DNA of 64,000 nt from positions 62,001-126,000 of the forward strand of contig JAFISE010000053.1 of the NCBI GenBank assembly GCA_022560025.1. The letters run 5' to 3'. The notes beneath the pieces are model-generated. The model searched no databases. It was not told where the DNA came from and was given only the letters and a program-made list of their open reading frames with translations. How positions within the stretch are numbered: the stretch's first letter is position 1; each line of letters starts with the position of its first letter. This stretch comes from Stagonosporopsis chrysanthemi (Eukaryota; Ascomycota; Dothideomycetes; Pleosporales; Didymellaceae). This document shows positions 11,513-23,583 of the stretch, in pieces. The position numbers and the translations under genes were made by a program.

Positions 11513-13074
11513 GGTTATGACGACAGCATGCGATCCGTATCGATATGGTATGGCGTACCGGAGATAGCGGAGTCTTTGGAGCTAGAACGGACAGCAACGC
11601 ACGTATGTTAGGCGGCGTAGAGTGTAGGGCTGTGTGTACAGAAAGGCGGACAAGAAGCGCAGTATACACGAAGTACGGAGATTACTCAAGTCACACTTCG
11701 ATACGGATGTGAAATGAAGCGGGCTTCAGCAGATCACTCATTTGACCAGCGGCGACACCAAACCGCAAACCGCTCGGCCTGAAATTTCTACACACGCAGC
11801 GCACGGTGCTTTTGCGCCGCAAGACGCCGCAAGTAACAAGTCCACTAATCCGCGCACATGGTTTACGAATCCAGCGCAACGGAGCCCTCGTGTGGGTTGC
11901 TTACTTTGGACTCTTAGCTGGGACTAAGACCTGCAACCTTTGGTCGATGGACCCGCGCTCATTGGATGCAGGGCTAGGGTTAAGCTTGTTCCAAGAGTGC
12001 TTCGGATGTGTCAGGTCCCGAGGCCACTACGCAAGCTGTTGCATCGCGATGGGCGGCCTTGCGCTTCACGCGCCGACGTTCTATGTGTCAGCTGCGCGGC
12101 TGCATGGCTTCGATGGCATCTGCAGTGCGTGTGCAGAGGCATCGGTGAGCGCTGCGTAATGCAGCGCTGCATTGTGAGTGCGCAAGAGATGAGAGGGTGA
12201 AGGATGACACTTCATATCAAGGCTGAACAAGATCCGCCAGTCTGGATTGATCGACAACGTTAATTGCGCCCGCGTGTGGCGGCACGCACATGTCCGAGCG
12301 CGGCCTGGACACAGCAAGACAGCAAGACATCGAGCTGTCGATAGCCATAGGTCGCACACCACAATCATCTATGTACTTCGTGTGCTGTGCCGCCAGACGT
12401 ATAGCAGACCCACTGAAAGATGCTGCAAAGGTGGGACTGATCGCTGACGGCGGCTGCTTGTACTGTACGGCTTGCGTGCATGGTCGGGTGCTGTACTGTA
12501 AGCTGCAGCTGGGCGCTATTCGGCTGCAGCTGGGCGCTATTCTTCCGCAGTCAATCAAAGGGTGCACATGCGGTGGCCATGTGGGGTACGCATCATGTTT
12601 ACAGTGACCGCTTCTGTGTATATATCCTGGACGCTTGACAAACCCATACAATAGCCAGTACAGTGGGCACATGATTGCTTTTCGAGGCTATCTTATCTTC
12701 AAGAGCCTTTGCGGTCTGTTGCCAAGAAGTACTTCCAGTGCTTATAGCAGCACCATGTATGTAGCCTAGAACATGGCGCATGTTGTTTCTTCGGGTCTCT
12801 TGTTCTCCAGGTCTTTGGACCGAATGAAGCGAACTGTTACACCGGGAGCTGGATACTTTTGAAACTTCTTGGGTTTATTACTGTTACTCGATCGCTGTGT
12901 TACACCTACAGTTAGTGAAAAGTGCATTTTGCGGCATGTTTTTGCCGTGGTCTGATCAGTTGATTTATTAGTCATGGCACTTCTTATCCGTCTCTGATCA
13001 GACTGCTCATGCTATACAGGGCCGCTTCGCTACTGTTGATTCCTGTTCTGATTTTGATTCGGTTGGCTCCTTGT
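11513..13074. other. Intergenic, 1.6 kb
   Basis: No gene is supportable. It includes the promoter side of the GDPD gene and the 3' flank of the epsilon-COP gene. The only structure noted is a short tandem repeat at 12502-12542, listed separately. Confidence 0.55.
12502..12542. repeat. Short tandem direct repeat, two 20-bp copies
   Basis: Two identical copies of a 20-bp unit beginning GCTGCAGCTGGGCGC occupy 12502-12521 and 12523-12542, separated by one base (period 21). Each copy contains a PstI-like CTGCAG palindrome. The repeat lies in non-coding DNA with no known role; replication slippage is the simplest origin. Confidence 0.9.
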
Positions 13075-14121
13075 CTATGCAGCAACCTCAAACTTCGGTG
13101 TATACTTCGCCGCCGCCTTCTGGAACTCGCTCTTCTTCTCTGCCCAGTCCTTGACCGCTCTGTGCTCGGCATTTGTACTCTCAAGCTGCTGCTTCAGCTG
13201 CGCTGTCTCCTCTTTCTTTCCGAGCAATGTATTCAGGACGACAAGATTTGCAATGGTGTCTGCTGACTTGGGATCGATTTCAATAGCCTGTTGTAAAGCA
13301 GCTTCTGCCTCTGGTAGGCGGCCGAGGTGGAGTTCTGAGACGGCCTGTGCGACGAGCGAGTGCGCTGACTGTGATTGCGAGGTTTGGGCAAGCTCCTCGA
13401 AGACGTAGAACGCGGACTGGTACTTCTCACCACCCTGCATTGCGTTAGCGTGCTGTCTTCTTGGGCTCGTCGTCGTGAGAACATACCTCGCGCATGCCAA
13501 CCCATGACTCTGCGATATTGACGAGCAAGCTATCCTGTGCCCATTTCCGTGCGCGCTGAGCCTCCTTTGCTGCGAGGTCTGCGCGGTTCTGCTGAAGATG
13601 GATTTGTACGATAAGAGCGACACTGCAAATCGTCAGAAACCCATGATAGCCCTTTCACTTGACTCGACTTACGCATCGAGGCTGCCCTGGTGCTTGCTCA
13701 GCAGCGCAAGAGCCTCTTCTGTCTCGCCAGCGCGCTCCAGAATGATGCCTCCAATGATCTGCACGGTTAAGTTCTCCTGGCCATGCTGCGCTGCCAGCTT
13801 CTTCGCCGAGTCGGTGACATCCTTGCCCTGCTCAAGGTCCGCTAGGAGCTTTACAGCGGCAAGGTCTGGCGTCTTTTCGCTGGCGAGCTCGGAGGAGACG
13901 GCTTGCGCTTGCCCAAGGGCGATTTGTGAGCGTGCCTTCAAAACGCGAACAGGCAGCGCGTTACTGGAGGAAAACGAGGATGTGTCAAAGTCGAGGACTT
14001 GTTGGTACGCGCCCGCGTGAAACGCTGTGTGGACGTTGATGAGCTCTGGCACGTAGTTAGCGGAAGCCCTATGTTCATTGCGGAGCCTGCACATGCCTCC
14101 TTCGGGCGAGTAAGGATCCAT
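13075..14121 (-). CDS. Coatomer subunit epsilon (epsilon-COP)
   Basis: Subunit of the COPI vesicle coat, acting in Golgi-to-ER retrograde traffic and stabilising alpha-COP. There are four exons (14097-14121, 13673-14045, 13487-13622, 13075-13434), 297 aa, the usual length. The mature N-terminus MDPYSPEGELINVHTAFHAG and the core HLGRLPEAEAALQQAIEIDP are diagnostic of its TPR-like alpha-solenoid. The first intron (14046-14096) appears to be GC-AG: no GT donor keeps the frame, while GAG|GCATGT with a CTAAC branch site and CCAG acceptor restores the conserved EGELIN. That intron is 51 nt and stop-free, so unspliced message would still be in frame. Introns 2 and 3 have GTAAGT and GTATGT donors. 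Confidence 0.93.
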
Positions 14122-14407
14122 GATGACGTGATTAGAATGAGGATGCACAAGAGCAAGATCTAGTGACTATGAAAGCGCTGTTCGAGTAATTGGGGTGGTG
14201 GTGATGTTGAAGCCACGGTGATGTTTGGCATGTTTGCTTTGGACCCTGAACGCGATTGGTTGGCTGTCCCTTGCCGTTCACGGTCGAGCAACGCATTCGT
14301 GACATCTAACACCGAAATTCGAAACTGACGTATAATTTGATCTACGCACACTCTGTTTATCGCAATAGCCATAATCACTCGCAGCCCAACAGAATGACAT
14401 TCGCTAC
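14122..14407. other. Intergenic, 286 bp
   Basis: Presumed promoter of the epsilon-COP gene, which starts immediately left of it. The methyltransferase gene ends at its right side. No motif stands out. Confidence 0.5.
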
Positions 14408-15329
14408 TTACGCCTGACGAAGGATGAACTTCATGAACCTGGTGTCTTGCGGGATGAAGTCCGTCATACCACTCTTCTTGCGGGCGCTCTCTGGCCCCTC
14501 ATCGAACTCTGCCTCGACTTTCCAAGTCCTTCCAGTCTCATCACCAACTTGCTTCCACAATTTGGCCCATGACTCCGGGTTGTGCCAGTACCGACTCTTA
14601 GTCTGTTCGACCTGGGCAGTAAAGTCACCAGCCTCTACGCGAGCCGCTTGACGACCGAGGATAAGGCTGTTTGACTTAGGGTTCAGCAAGCCTACGATTC
14701 TTCTGGCTGCTGCAACCTGGCCGTCCCAGTCGAAGAGGTGGAAAAATGAGGCTGCGTGGACAATGTCAAACTTGCCAGTGAGTTCTTGCAGGCCCGACTT
14801 GTCATCAAAGACGTCGGCCTCGACAAATGTAGCCTTTAAAGAAGACTCGTCCAGGAACATCTCGAAACCAATGTCCCAGAACTGGCCTTGCAGGTCTGAT
14901 GCGTGAATGTTCTCAGAGGGGGCTCCATCGTATACGAGTTTGCGTATATCTTGACCCATACAGCAGCCGATATCCAGGTACTGCTCGCCATTCTTGAGTC
15001 GCTGAACGACTTCGTCGTAGGCGTCGGACTTCTGGATGTTGAGGTTGAGGAACCCCCAGTGTCCGAGACAAGGGTAGGGAAACTGTTTGTTGCCATCATT
15101 CACGGCACTGATGCTCCTCTGGTTATAGACTTACGATCTTGAAGGCCTTGTTCCTGATCTGCACGATATGCGGGACAACTTCATCAGAAGGCACCTTGCT
15201 GTATATCTCGAAAAGCTCTTTGGTCTTCGGCTGAAGATCCTCTAACTCTGTGACATACCATGGCAAGACTTCAGGTTGGTCAACCCAAGTCTTGTCTTTC
15301 AAGTGTTGTTCAACAGTAGTCGTTGCCAT
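14408..15329 (-). CDS. SAM-dependent methyltransferase (class I, fungal secondary-metabolism-like)
   Basis: Two exons, 15135-15329 and 14408-15082, joined at phase 0 by a 52-nt GTAAGT...CAG intron, 289 aa. Residues 101-110 are the SAM-binding motif I (YLDIGCCMGQD), followed by a conserved RKLVYDGAPSENIHASDL region. FPYPCLGHWGFL lies immediately before the fold, and GKFDIVHAASFFHLFDWD forms the post-I/motif-II region. This arrangement matches fungal methyltransferases found in meroterpenoid and related pathways (AusD/Trt5-like). That similarity is my recollection of the family, not an alignment, and no terpene cyclase or PKS lies nearby, so the substrate is unknown. It is divergently arranged with spermidine synthase. 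The stop codon overlaps a GTAAGT, so a further 3' exon cannot be fully excluded. Confidence 0.85.
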
Positions 15330-15896
15330 GCTGATTTGGAGTGAACGACATGAATCCTAGGCCACGTATGTCGAGTCTTTATATGATTCGAGATATTTTG
15401 CCGACCCCGTGTCAAGTCAGCTCAACAGGCTGATAACAAGGCTCCAATCCACACCCCTGGGATGAAGGTACGCCTTACGCCGCCTCAGTGCGCACATGGA
15501 CGGGCCTTCCAAGTTTCCCAGTTGTTCTGCTGATGCGGTGCTACATGGAAAATGGTCAACGGTGAAGCGCAATGTCTACTTTTGCCTTCATCACGATGAT
15601 AGACAGGCCAAGAATGGCAGCTATTCGGAGTCGGCAGCACCTTCCGCGTCTGCTCTGCAAACCCCGCACTAAGCCGAAGGAGGAAAGGCGCCATCGACTC
15701 TGATGGAGCGCGGGGCATGACGCGCCTAGACAGGTTGAAAATTGTTCGAAAGTTTTCGAAGAGCCCAATTGACACCACAATCCTGAAGGTCCCCATATAT
15801 ATCCGCAGTCGGTCTTTCTGCTCTTCTGTCACCGCTCGCATTTCACCTTCCTTACCCAAAACCAACTTACGTTTCTTCACAAACACTACATACAAG
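15330..15896. promoter_or_regulatory. Divergent promoter between methyltransferase and spermidine synthase
   Basis: 567 bp separate the two opposed start codons. A TATA-like CATATATAT sits at 15794-15802, about 95 bp before the spermidine synthase ATG, followed by a pyrimidine-rich stretch typical of highly expressed fungal genes. A long antisense open frame here overlaps the start of spermidine synthase and I regard it as chance. Confidence 0.5.
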
Positions 15897-17002
15897 ATGC
15901 CTGCCATCGAGCACCCCACCATCAAGGGTACGATCAAACGCGACTCAATTGCTGTTTTGTCCAATATGTGAGCTTCAAGAGCTAACTCTTCCACAGATGG
16001 CTGGTTCCGTGAGATCTCCGGAATGTGGCCTGGTCAGGCTATGACCCTCAAGGTCGAGGAGGTCATTCACCACGAGAAGAGCTTGTACCAGGATGTCCTC
16101 ATCTTCAAGTCCACCGACTACGGCATGGTCCTCGTTCTTGACAACGTCATTCAGTGCACCGAGCGCGACGAATTCTCGTACGTCTCGTCACATCTATAAA
16201 GGGGTCGACAAGATAACTGACATGGCACCAGCTACCAGGAGATGATCACCCACCTTGCCATGAACTCTCACCCCAACCCCAAGAACGTCCTCGTCATTGG
16301 TGGTGGTGACGGTGGTGTCCTCCGCGAGGTTGTCAAGCACGACTGCGTTGAGAAGGCCGTCCTTTGCGACATCGACGAGGCTGTCATCCGCCTGTCCAAG
16401 AAGTTCCTCCCCGGCATGGCCGTTGGCTTCGACCACCCCAAGACCGAGACCATCGTCGGCGATGGCTTCAAGTTCCTCGAGGACAAGAAGAACGAGTTCG
16501 ATGTCATTATCACCGATTCCAGTGACCCAGAGGGCCCCGCCGAGGCTCTCTTCCAGAAACCCTACTTTGAGCTGTTGAGCGGCGCCCTTCGCGAGGGTGG
16601 TGTTATTACGACCCAAGGTTGTAAGCCCCCTTCTTACCCCTCTACTGCGTTTGACATGCAAAGACCTTTATGCGCTCGGTGAGACCTTTCTTGGACATCT
16701 GCTGACCTATCGTTTTAGCTGAGAACCAGTGGCTGCACCTCCACATCATCACCGACCTCAAGAAGTCCTGCAAGGCTGTCTTCCCTACCGTCGAGTACGC
16801 CTACACCACTATCCCCACCTACCCCTCTGGTCAGATCGGTTTCATGGTCTGTTCCAAGGACGCCGAGCGCAACCTCAAGAAGCCCATCCGCAGCTGGACA
16901 CCCGAAGAGGAGGACCAAAAGTGCAGGTACTACAGCAAGGAGATCCACGAGGCATCTTTCGTTTTGCCTACCTTCGCCCGCAAGGCTCTTGCTACAGTCT
17001 AG
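15897..17002 (+). CDS. SPE3: Spermidine synthase
   Basis: Transfers aminopropyl from decarboxylated SAM to putrescine, giving spermidine for polyamine and hypusine metabolism in the cytosol. There are four exons: 15897-15927, 15997-16177, 16232-16620 and 16719-17002, 294 aa, the normal length. The N-terminus reads KDGWFREISGMWPGQAM across intron 1. The nucleotide-binding region NVLVIGGGDGGVLREV is followed by DSSDPEGPAE, which holds the catalytic aspartate, and by YTTIPTYPSGQIGFMVCSKD near the C-terminus. For intron 3 I chose the GTAAGC donor at 16621, giving QGSENQWLH; an alternative donor 4 nt upstream does not keep the frame as well with a strong consensus. A T-run follows the stop at 17020-17029. 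Assignment is secure. Confidence 0.97.
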
Positions 17003-18799
17003 ATCTGCTGAGCTTGATCTTTTTTTTTTGCATACTACGATATACTAGATACCACGACATGTCAACGACCATCAAAAGTTCGATTTGCCATACAATTATC
17101 GCCTCTGACGCGCGAAGTCACGACCTGCATGTCCGTGCCGCCCTTTGTTAATGATCCAAATTGCCGCCCACTACTTTTTTGAGGTTGACTCGTTGAGTCG
17201 CAATCGGTGTGAAGTCCACATTCCTACGTCGCAAAGACGCACTGAGACGAGCGTGGAGAAGACGAATTGGCGAATGCGCATTGTGCCTGCTTCTCCACGC
17301 GTCGACGGAGCGTTCCAGACTGTCACCGCGCCAGCAGCTCTCGGCAGTTCACCATATGCGATCAAGACAGCGCGTCAAGATACTGGGGCGTGTCTCGAGA
17401 CTCTTCGCTGGCCTCTCAGACATGCAGCTGTGCACTCTGCCTGAGGCAAACATGCGGCATAGGAGCAGCCACGGTTCCAGCAGCTCCAAGACGAGCCGCG
17501 CCGTACCTCCCGCTCCTCCGACCCCAATTCGTGATACATGTTTCTGAGATGTATGATTCACGCATGCACCAGCTTGGTCGGCAGCAAATTCATGCACCAC
17601 CAAGACGATTGACAGGTCAACCATTAGCGAGGCTCGATCCGTCTCGTCTCCAATTCCTCTGTATCAAGCCAAATATTGCATCCACCTGCTACAGGCTCCG
17701 CAAGCTAACTCATCTCCGGCTCGTTTCGCCCTCGTGCTCATGATTTACTTTCATTCGTCCTTACCAGGCGCGGGTAAAGCGGCATTACTGCCCCGATGCC
17801 CGGTGCAAAAGGTAGTCAGATCTCGATACTTCATGTGGCTAGAGATTTCCTCAGCGTCAAACCAATCGACTTATTGGTGGGCACCCGTCTTTCAAACGCG
17901 AGAAGTATGGGAGTTTGGTCGAGGGTGAATTGTAGGCGCCACAAACGTCCCAAAGGATTTCAACCGAACACCGCAACGACCTGGAGTAGGGCAAGATCGC
18001 GAAGACAGATTGACAGCACGAGCAATCACATGCGCCCTGACAGTCCCCTTTGCCTTGACATGGCGGTTCAAGCAAAGTCCATTCTAACTTTGGACTGAAA
18101 GCCGATGCTGACTTGTGCCTCAAACGCCGCAGGTGTCAACCCCCTCCGGCGGGCTAGCCGCCACGGAGTTGCGGTACTTACGTTTGAGGCTGGCGTATAG
18201 AACAGTGCTGTATGTGGCTCGTGAGTTTACCGACAGCCAGTGGCCGTAGCGATGTTGTGCAGATGTCAAAGTGAATATAGATCAGATGCTGCAGGTGTTT
18301 TTAGTGCCTGCTGCGAGCTTCACGTCCAGCCACCTTCCCACGCTTGCTCCTGCATTTGGGTACTGTTACAGCAGCAACTGCAAGTGCTTGTACTATCTTC
18401 TTTACATTCTGTCAATATTGGAGCCGGTCTCTTTTCACTACATTCACGTTCAACACAACGCACATCTTTCGCCAGGATTCACCACGCCAACATTCAGCGC
18501 TGGTGTCACCGTTTGCAGTTGTCACATCTCCGATCTCCGAGACCTTACGAGTCGCTCCCATGCAGTAGCCACAATCCTGCAGCCCCCTTTTCGTATCACT
18601 TTGCATCGCCAGCCTGGAGCTCGATAACATAACTATAATCGATTGAGCGCCTGGTTACGTTTGCGTCGCCATATAACTCAATATCCAACAAAACTTCAAG
18701 ACCGGCGCTTTTCGCGGCGACACAGAAGCGATCTCCGGCGACCATTGTCGTCATTTGCGCGATCGCATCCCGCGCTGTTCAGTAAATTAATAAGCGACG
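17003..18799. other. Intergenic, 1.8 kb
   Basis: 3' flank of spermidine synthase and long 5' flank of NAD kinase. Overlapping open frames of up to about 160 codons have no domain features. The part close to 18640-18799 is probably NAD kinase leader. Confidence 0.55.
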
Positions 18800-20737
18800 A
18801 TGATGCCGAGTACCACCCAGCATGGGGAGCCGTTCTCACAGACCAAAGTTCATCCGCTCCCGTCTCCACAAAGGCCGCGGGATAACTTCTCCGCCGTTAA
18901 CGCCGCCGAAGCATCACCAATAAATCTCGCACGCCCTGCACCTTCTCCACAGCCTCCGCGCACAAGCCTATACTTGCCGCAGGCCTCAGATAATGCTCCT
19001 TCGATAGCAACGACAGAATTAGTCGGTGCGCCCACTGCCTCCGACTCGATACCATCCTTTCGGACACCGGACGATTCCCCTCGGAACGAATTCTCGGCTG
19101 TTATTAGCAACTCGTCGTCGATCGAAAACCTCACAGTCCTGCCACAGCTGCCTTCCTTCGGCGAGCACCGCATCCGGAAGCACCGCAAAAACGCGGCTTC
19201 ATTCGATTCTGCCGTGCCCCGCCAGACAATCCTCAAGGCCCTGCAATCACGACCGCCAACGTCACAGTCGATCGATTCCATGGTCATGGAGGAGGACAGA
19301 AAGTGCGCAACGGAGGGCAAGACCCGGCGCTCCAAGAGCATCACGCACAAAGCACTCGCTGATGCGCTTTCTGAGCTCAACCTAAAGTCGGGAGACCTCG
19401 CTATTAATAAGATGGCTGCTCTCGCATCGCCATGCTTCTTCCACAAGAAGTTCGACAAAGCTGTCAACCTCGAGAAAGTGTTGGAAGAAATCGCCGACGA
19501 TGACTCGATCTCACATTCGAGGCTGATGCAGACTGCATTCAGTGTGCGCGAGGTTTCCAAACAATTGCAGCGTCGACCCATCAAGATGACTGTGCGCAAC
19601 GTTATGATCGTGACCAAAGCACGCGATAATGCCTTGGTACATCTGACACGAGAGCTGGCAGAATGGCTTCTGACGACACCTCGTTATGGATCGGATGCTG
19701 GCGTGAATGTCTACGTGGACTACAAATTGGAGAGGTCGAAGCGATTCGATGCGACTTCCCTGTTGGCTAAAGATAAGCGTTTCGAGCAGTCTCTCCGCTA
19801 CTGGACCCCAGACCTGTGCTGGGAAACACCAGAGAAGTTCGATCTCGTCCTTACCCTCGGCGGTGACGGCACAGTGCTTTTCACGTCATGGCTGTTCCAG
19901 CGCATCGTTCCACCGATCCTCTCCTTCTCGCTCGGCAGTCTCGGATTTCTGACCAACTTCCAATTCGAGCAATACAAGGAAGCTCTGAACAAGATAATGG
20001 GTGATGCTGGTATGCGTGTAAACCTACGTATGCGCTTCACCTGCACAGTTTATAGGTACCAGAAAAACGCAGCACCTGGCTCACCCCAGCACATCGAGGC
20101 CGAACAGTTTGAAGTTCTCAATGAGCTTGTCATCGACCGAGGCCCATCGCCCTACGTATCGAATCTTGAGCTGTACGGCGATAACAACCTCCTCACCGTT
20201 GTGCAAGCAGATGGCTGTATCTTCTCCACACCCACCGGTTCCACTGCATACTCGCTCTCCGCTGGTGGTTCTCTTGTGCATCCAGATATTCCCGCCATTC
20301 TCCTCACGCCCATCTGCCCGCACACGCTCTCCTTCAGACCCATGCTGCTCAATGACAGCATGCTTCTCCGTATCGCGGTGCCCCTGAAGTCGCGCGCGAC
20401 CGCGTACTGTGCTTTCGACGGCAAGGGCCGCGTCGAGCTTCGACAGGGCGACCACGTCACCATCGCGGCCTCCCAATATCCTTTTCCGACCGTCTTGTCG
20501 CAGCCCACGGAATGGTTCGATAGTATCAGCCGCACTCTACGCTGGAACAATCGTGGTGCTCAACAAAAGGCATGGGACGGTGACGAGGAAGAGGAAGGAG
20601 AGGAGACCGAGGCAGCGTTCGATATCGACATCGATAACGATGATGTTGATCGCGACAGTGGATACAGCGCGGAGGGCTCAACCGCAGACGGCCGCGGGAG
20701 TCCGATGAGGAAGGGCATTATTCTGCCGTTCCTGTAA
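18800..20737 (+). CDS. NAD kinase (ATP-NAD kinase)
   Basis: Phosphorylates NAD(H) to NADP(H), the cell's main source of NADPH precursor. It is a single exon of 645 aa. The first 190 residues are Ser/Pro-rich and presumably disordered. The catalytic domain follows: GGDGT at 354-358 (LVLTLGGDGTVLFTSWLFQ), then FSLGSLGFLTNF, NELVIDRGPSPYVSNLELY, and the second signature CIFSTPTGSTAYSLSAGGS, ending near HTLSFRPMLL. The C-terminus is strongly acidic (EEEEGEETEAAFDIDIDNDD) before a short basic end. The size and the N-terminal extension resemble cytosolic Utr1-type fungal enzymes rather than the shorter mitochondrial Pos5 type. No presequence is evident. The start used is the first of two adjacent ATGs. 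Confidence 0.95.
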   Translation: MMPSTTQHGEPFSQTKVHPLPSPQRPRDNFSAVNAAEASPINLARPAPSPQPPRTSLYLPQASDNAPSIATTELVGAPTASDSIPSFRTPDDSPRNEFSAVISNSSSIENLTVLPQLPSFGEHRIRKHRKNAASFDSAVPRQTILKALQSRPPTSQSIDSMVMEEDRKCATEGKTRRSKSITHKALADALSELNLKSGDLAINKMAALASPCFFHKKFDKAVNLEKVLEEIADDDSISHSRLMQTAFSVREVSKQLQRRPIKMTVRNVMIVTKARDNALVHLTRELAEWLLTTPRYGSDAGVNVYVDYKLERSKRFDATSLLAKDKRFEQSLRYWTPDLCWETPEKFDLVLTLGGDGTVLFTSWLFQRIVPPILSFSLGSLGFLTNFQFEQYKEALNKIMGDAGMRVNLRMRFTCTVYRYQKNAAPGSPQHIEAEQFEVLNELVIDRGPSPYVSNLELYGDNNLLTVVQADGCIFSTPTGSTAYSLSAGGSLVHPDIPAILLTPICPHTLSFRPMLLNDSMLLRIAVPLKSRATAYCAFDGKGRVELRQGDHVTIAASQYPFPTVLSQPTEWFDSISRTLRWNNRGAQQKAWDGDEEEEGEETEAAFDIDIDNDDVDRDSGYSAEGSTADGRGSPMRKGIILPFL

Positions 20738-23583
20738 GCGCGCACCACATCTCACACTGTTTGGGAATCGAGTCTAGCTTTGGCGCTAGACAGGCGTTTT
20801 GGTATTAGCGATTTCTGTGCACCTACTTTTCTACACCAACCACACTTTGGGTCTACGGCGAGCGCGTCGCTGCTTGGGCAGGTCCCAGTGGTTTTTGAGC
20901 CCATGTTGCTGGGCTGAGGGGTTATTTGATCTGAACCAATGTGTATAGCTGCGAGTTGTGTCCCCTTGGAGGCTGCCGCAACACCTACGATATCCTAGAC
21001 CGCCATGTAGATGCTTGTTTTAGAATCTACTCAGAGGCTTTGCGCTTCTACCATCTATCCGCGCACAGGGCATCTCTTGTCTGAATCTGTGTCGTCTGTG
21101 AAGCAGTGGATGCTGTTGGGCTAGGTACTTATTACGATCGCGAGGCGGTAACTGTATGCGTTCCTAATGCACGACACCTTGCATTGACGGGCTGCCGGTA
21201 CCCGAATCGGCCCTTTGTGTCAAGCTCGATGCACGAGTGATGTGATACCTAAACGAAGCAGGCTTGTGTTCAGTTACACGCATGCCGATCGTCGATATTC
21301 GTCGATACCTACTCATTGTTGCTATTCGTTATTGTTATGTAAACTGCGCTGGGCGTGGATGTTGCTTGTTTGCTCGATCTCCGCTCGATGCTGCCTTTTG
21401 TTTCTGCGCGTGTCGCGAGGCCCGACGTTTCCCCTAGAAATCTCCATATTGTAGAACGTCGAAAGTTGCACATGCGAATTGCTGTGCAAGGACGGTGTGA
21501 TTCCGTCAACGTAACCGTACTATACTATCTACACAGTACGGTATCCCATGCTGAGCATGACACCGTTGTTGGCCTGCTTGGCACTAGTGGTGAGGCAGAT
21601 TCAATGGATCATCGGGATGGATCAAATGAATCTGAGGTCAGCTAGGAACATGTTAAGAAAGCTACTTGTTCTCGGCGCTTACTCTTAGCAGGTTGAGAAT
21701 AGCTGAGGCTCTACAAATGCTGCGAGGCTAGGAAATGAGACCTTCAGGCGATGAGCTGGTGGCCTCGAACTTGCTCTCTCAGCTTGCGTGGTGCTTTAGG
21801 TCTGTGTTCTTTAAGTGCGGCTGACCGATTCGGATGAGACTTGCATGTCGATCATTCAGGGTTCATATTCCTTTGACTTTCGGGAAATTCATCCCTGGCT
21901 GTATTAGGAAGGTCGAGTGCAGATTGTGTAACCTCGAGAAGCTGAAGACCGACGCTGGAGGATGATTGGAAGTGACAATGCTATCTAGGTACCATAGTAC
22001 GGCTTTGACACCTGCAGCACGAGAGCCGCCTCTATCCTCTGCTGCATTCGTCTATTCGCGGAGGCTCCATTGACCCGGAGGGATGGAAGATGCGACGGTT
22101 AACCTGCCCTCCGCAATGGGGCTGTGGGGAAGTCCCCTGAGCTAGCTTTGAGGCTGAAGATTGACTGTGAAAGTCGTGTCTCGAACGAAGGACATGCGAT
22201 AGCGCGCCTAAGAGGGAAAGTCAAACAAAAGTCCAGGTCCATAGGGTTTTTTATAACGACAGACGCTTTTGTAAATAGTTGCGTGCGAGAACTGGAATGC
22301 TTTGAGGGACCCCGCCTCGACGTTTCTACGGAAGTCTAGATCCGGCCAGGAGTCATTCGCCTCTATGCAAGACAGCGGCGATAAGAGCAACTCTGTTCCC
22401 AGCGACAACGGATACGCTGCGTTCCGCGGGGCTTGTGTATGAGGCTCAGCATGGAGTTGACGTCTAGCCTCGCCAAATGGCAGTCCAGCATCACTACACC
22501 TTGCCCAGCGGCCATCGAAGGAGGAAACTTCCGCCAAGTTATGCATGTGCTGTTGATGATCCGCTGTCATTTCAACACGTGGATGAATCGCATCTGGCAC
22601 GTGCGATATTTGTACAAATGCCATGAACAGGGGCTGTAAGTGATGGCTGAAATAGGTGTGGCGCCCGGAAGAGCTGCCGTTCTAACGCATCTGTCTTGAC
22701 ACCGGTGGCTGAGTGGATTCGTACGAGATTAATGGCTTGACCCAAGCGTTGCTAATTGTGCGACCCCAGTAGTGCCCGTTCACGATGGCAGCAAAGTGAA
22801 GCTATACAGTTACCAGGCAAGTGCTGGGCTGCAAAGAGCCAAGTGCAGTGGACAGTGAGGGAGATCAGGCACGCTTGTACTTCAGGGCTCCACCGAACAC
22901 GTTTGGCATTTGCTGGGAGCATGGCGGTAAGAAGGATCGAGTGTCACCGGAAGGTGAGGTGTTGAGTGAACGGCGAAACCGGAGCCGCGTTTTGGTTGAT
23001 CTTCGCCACATCCCGATTATCATTATGATGTACCTGAACACGAAAGCTTAGTAGCTCAACAAATTGACAAACATATCACACGCTGTCAGAACGCGCTCAG
23101 TAGTAAATTCTCGTGGCTCAAGCGGACGTGCACTGCAATAAGTACGCTAGAACGATTAAAGTTTGGCACTTCTGGGCATGGGGATTTTCGCGCTGTGATC
23201 CACTGCTGATGCAAGCATCAACCACCCACAATCAAAAGCCTCATTAGCTCCAACACGCAACACTAAACTGTCAGATTTATAAGAAAAACTTCTGGGGCGG
23301 CAGAGCGAGAACAGAGAAAACTCGAAACCAAAGGCACAACAAAGATCTCCCTAGCGGTCCTTCTTCGGTTGTTCCCCGCCTTCCGATTCGCACCGGTTGC
23401 AGTAAGTCCTATGACGACGTAGAAAGCTAATTTCTTCGTTGCAGTTCCTCTCCGCTTCAAGGTGAGCTTCCTCTGTACACATATATGCCTTATTTCGCCG
23501 ATTGACAGCGAACTGGGTGCTGTGTAGGGCTATTTCAATTCAAACTCACCGATTGTGGATACTAGAGGCGAAGGATTCCCGAT
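20738..23583. other. Intergenic, 2.8 kb
   Basis: The longest apparent gene desert in the middle of the window. Short frames only; the longest (about 138 codons, minus strand, 22208-22624) has no recognisable feature. The last 300 bp before 23584 are probably leader and promoter of the zinc-cluster gene. Confidence 0.55.

Noticed and set aside
15485..15994. 169-codon minus-strand frame over the spermidine synthase promoter and first exon
   Set aside because: It overlaps a secure gene start on the other strand, has no domain, and its composition comes from the complement of the leader and exon.
17020..17029. T-run after spermidine synthase as a terminator
   Set aside because: Rho-independent-type terminators do not apply to Pol II genes; it is just a 3' UTR T-run.
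22208..22624. 138-codon minus-strand frame in the 2.8-kb spacer
   Set aside because: No motifs, no splice partner, and an overlapping frame of similar quality on the plus strand.
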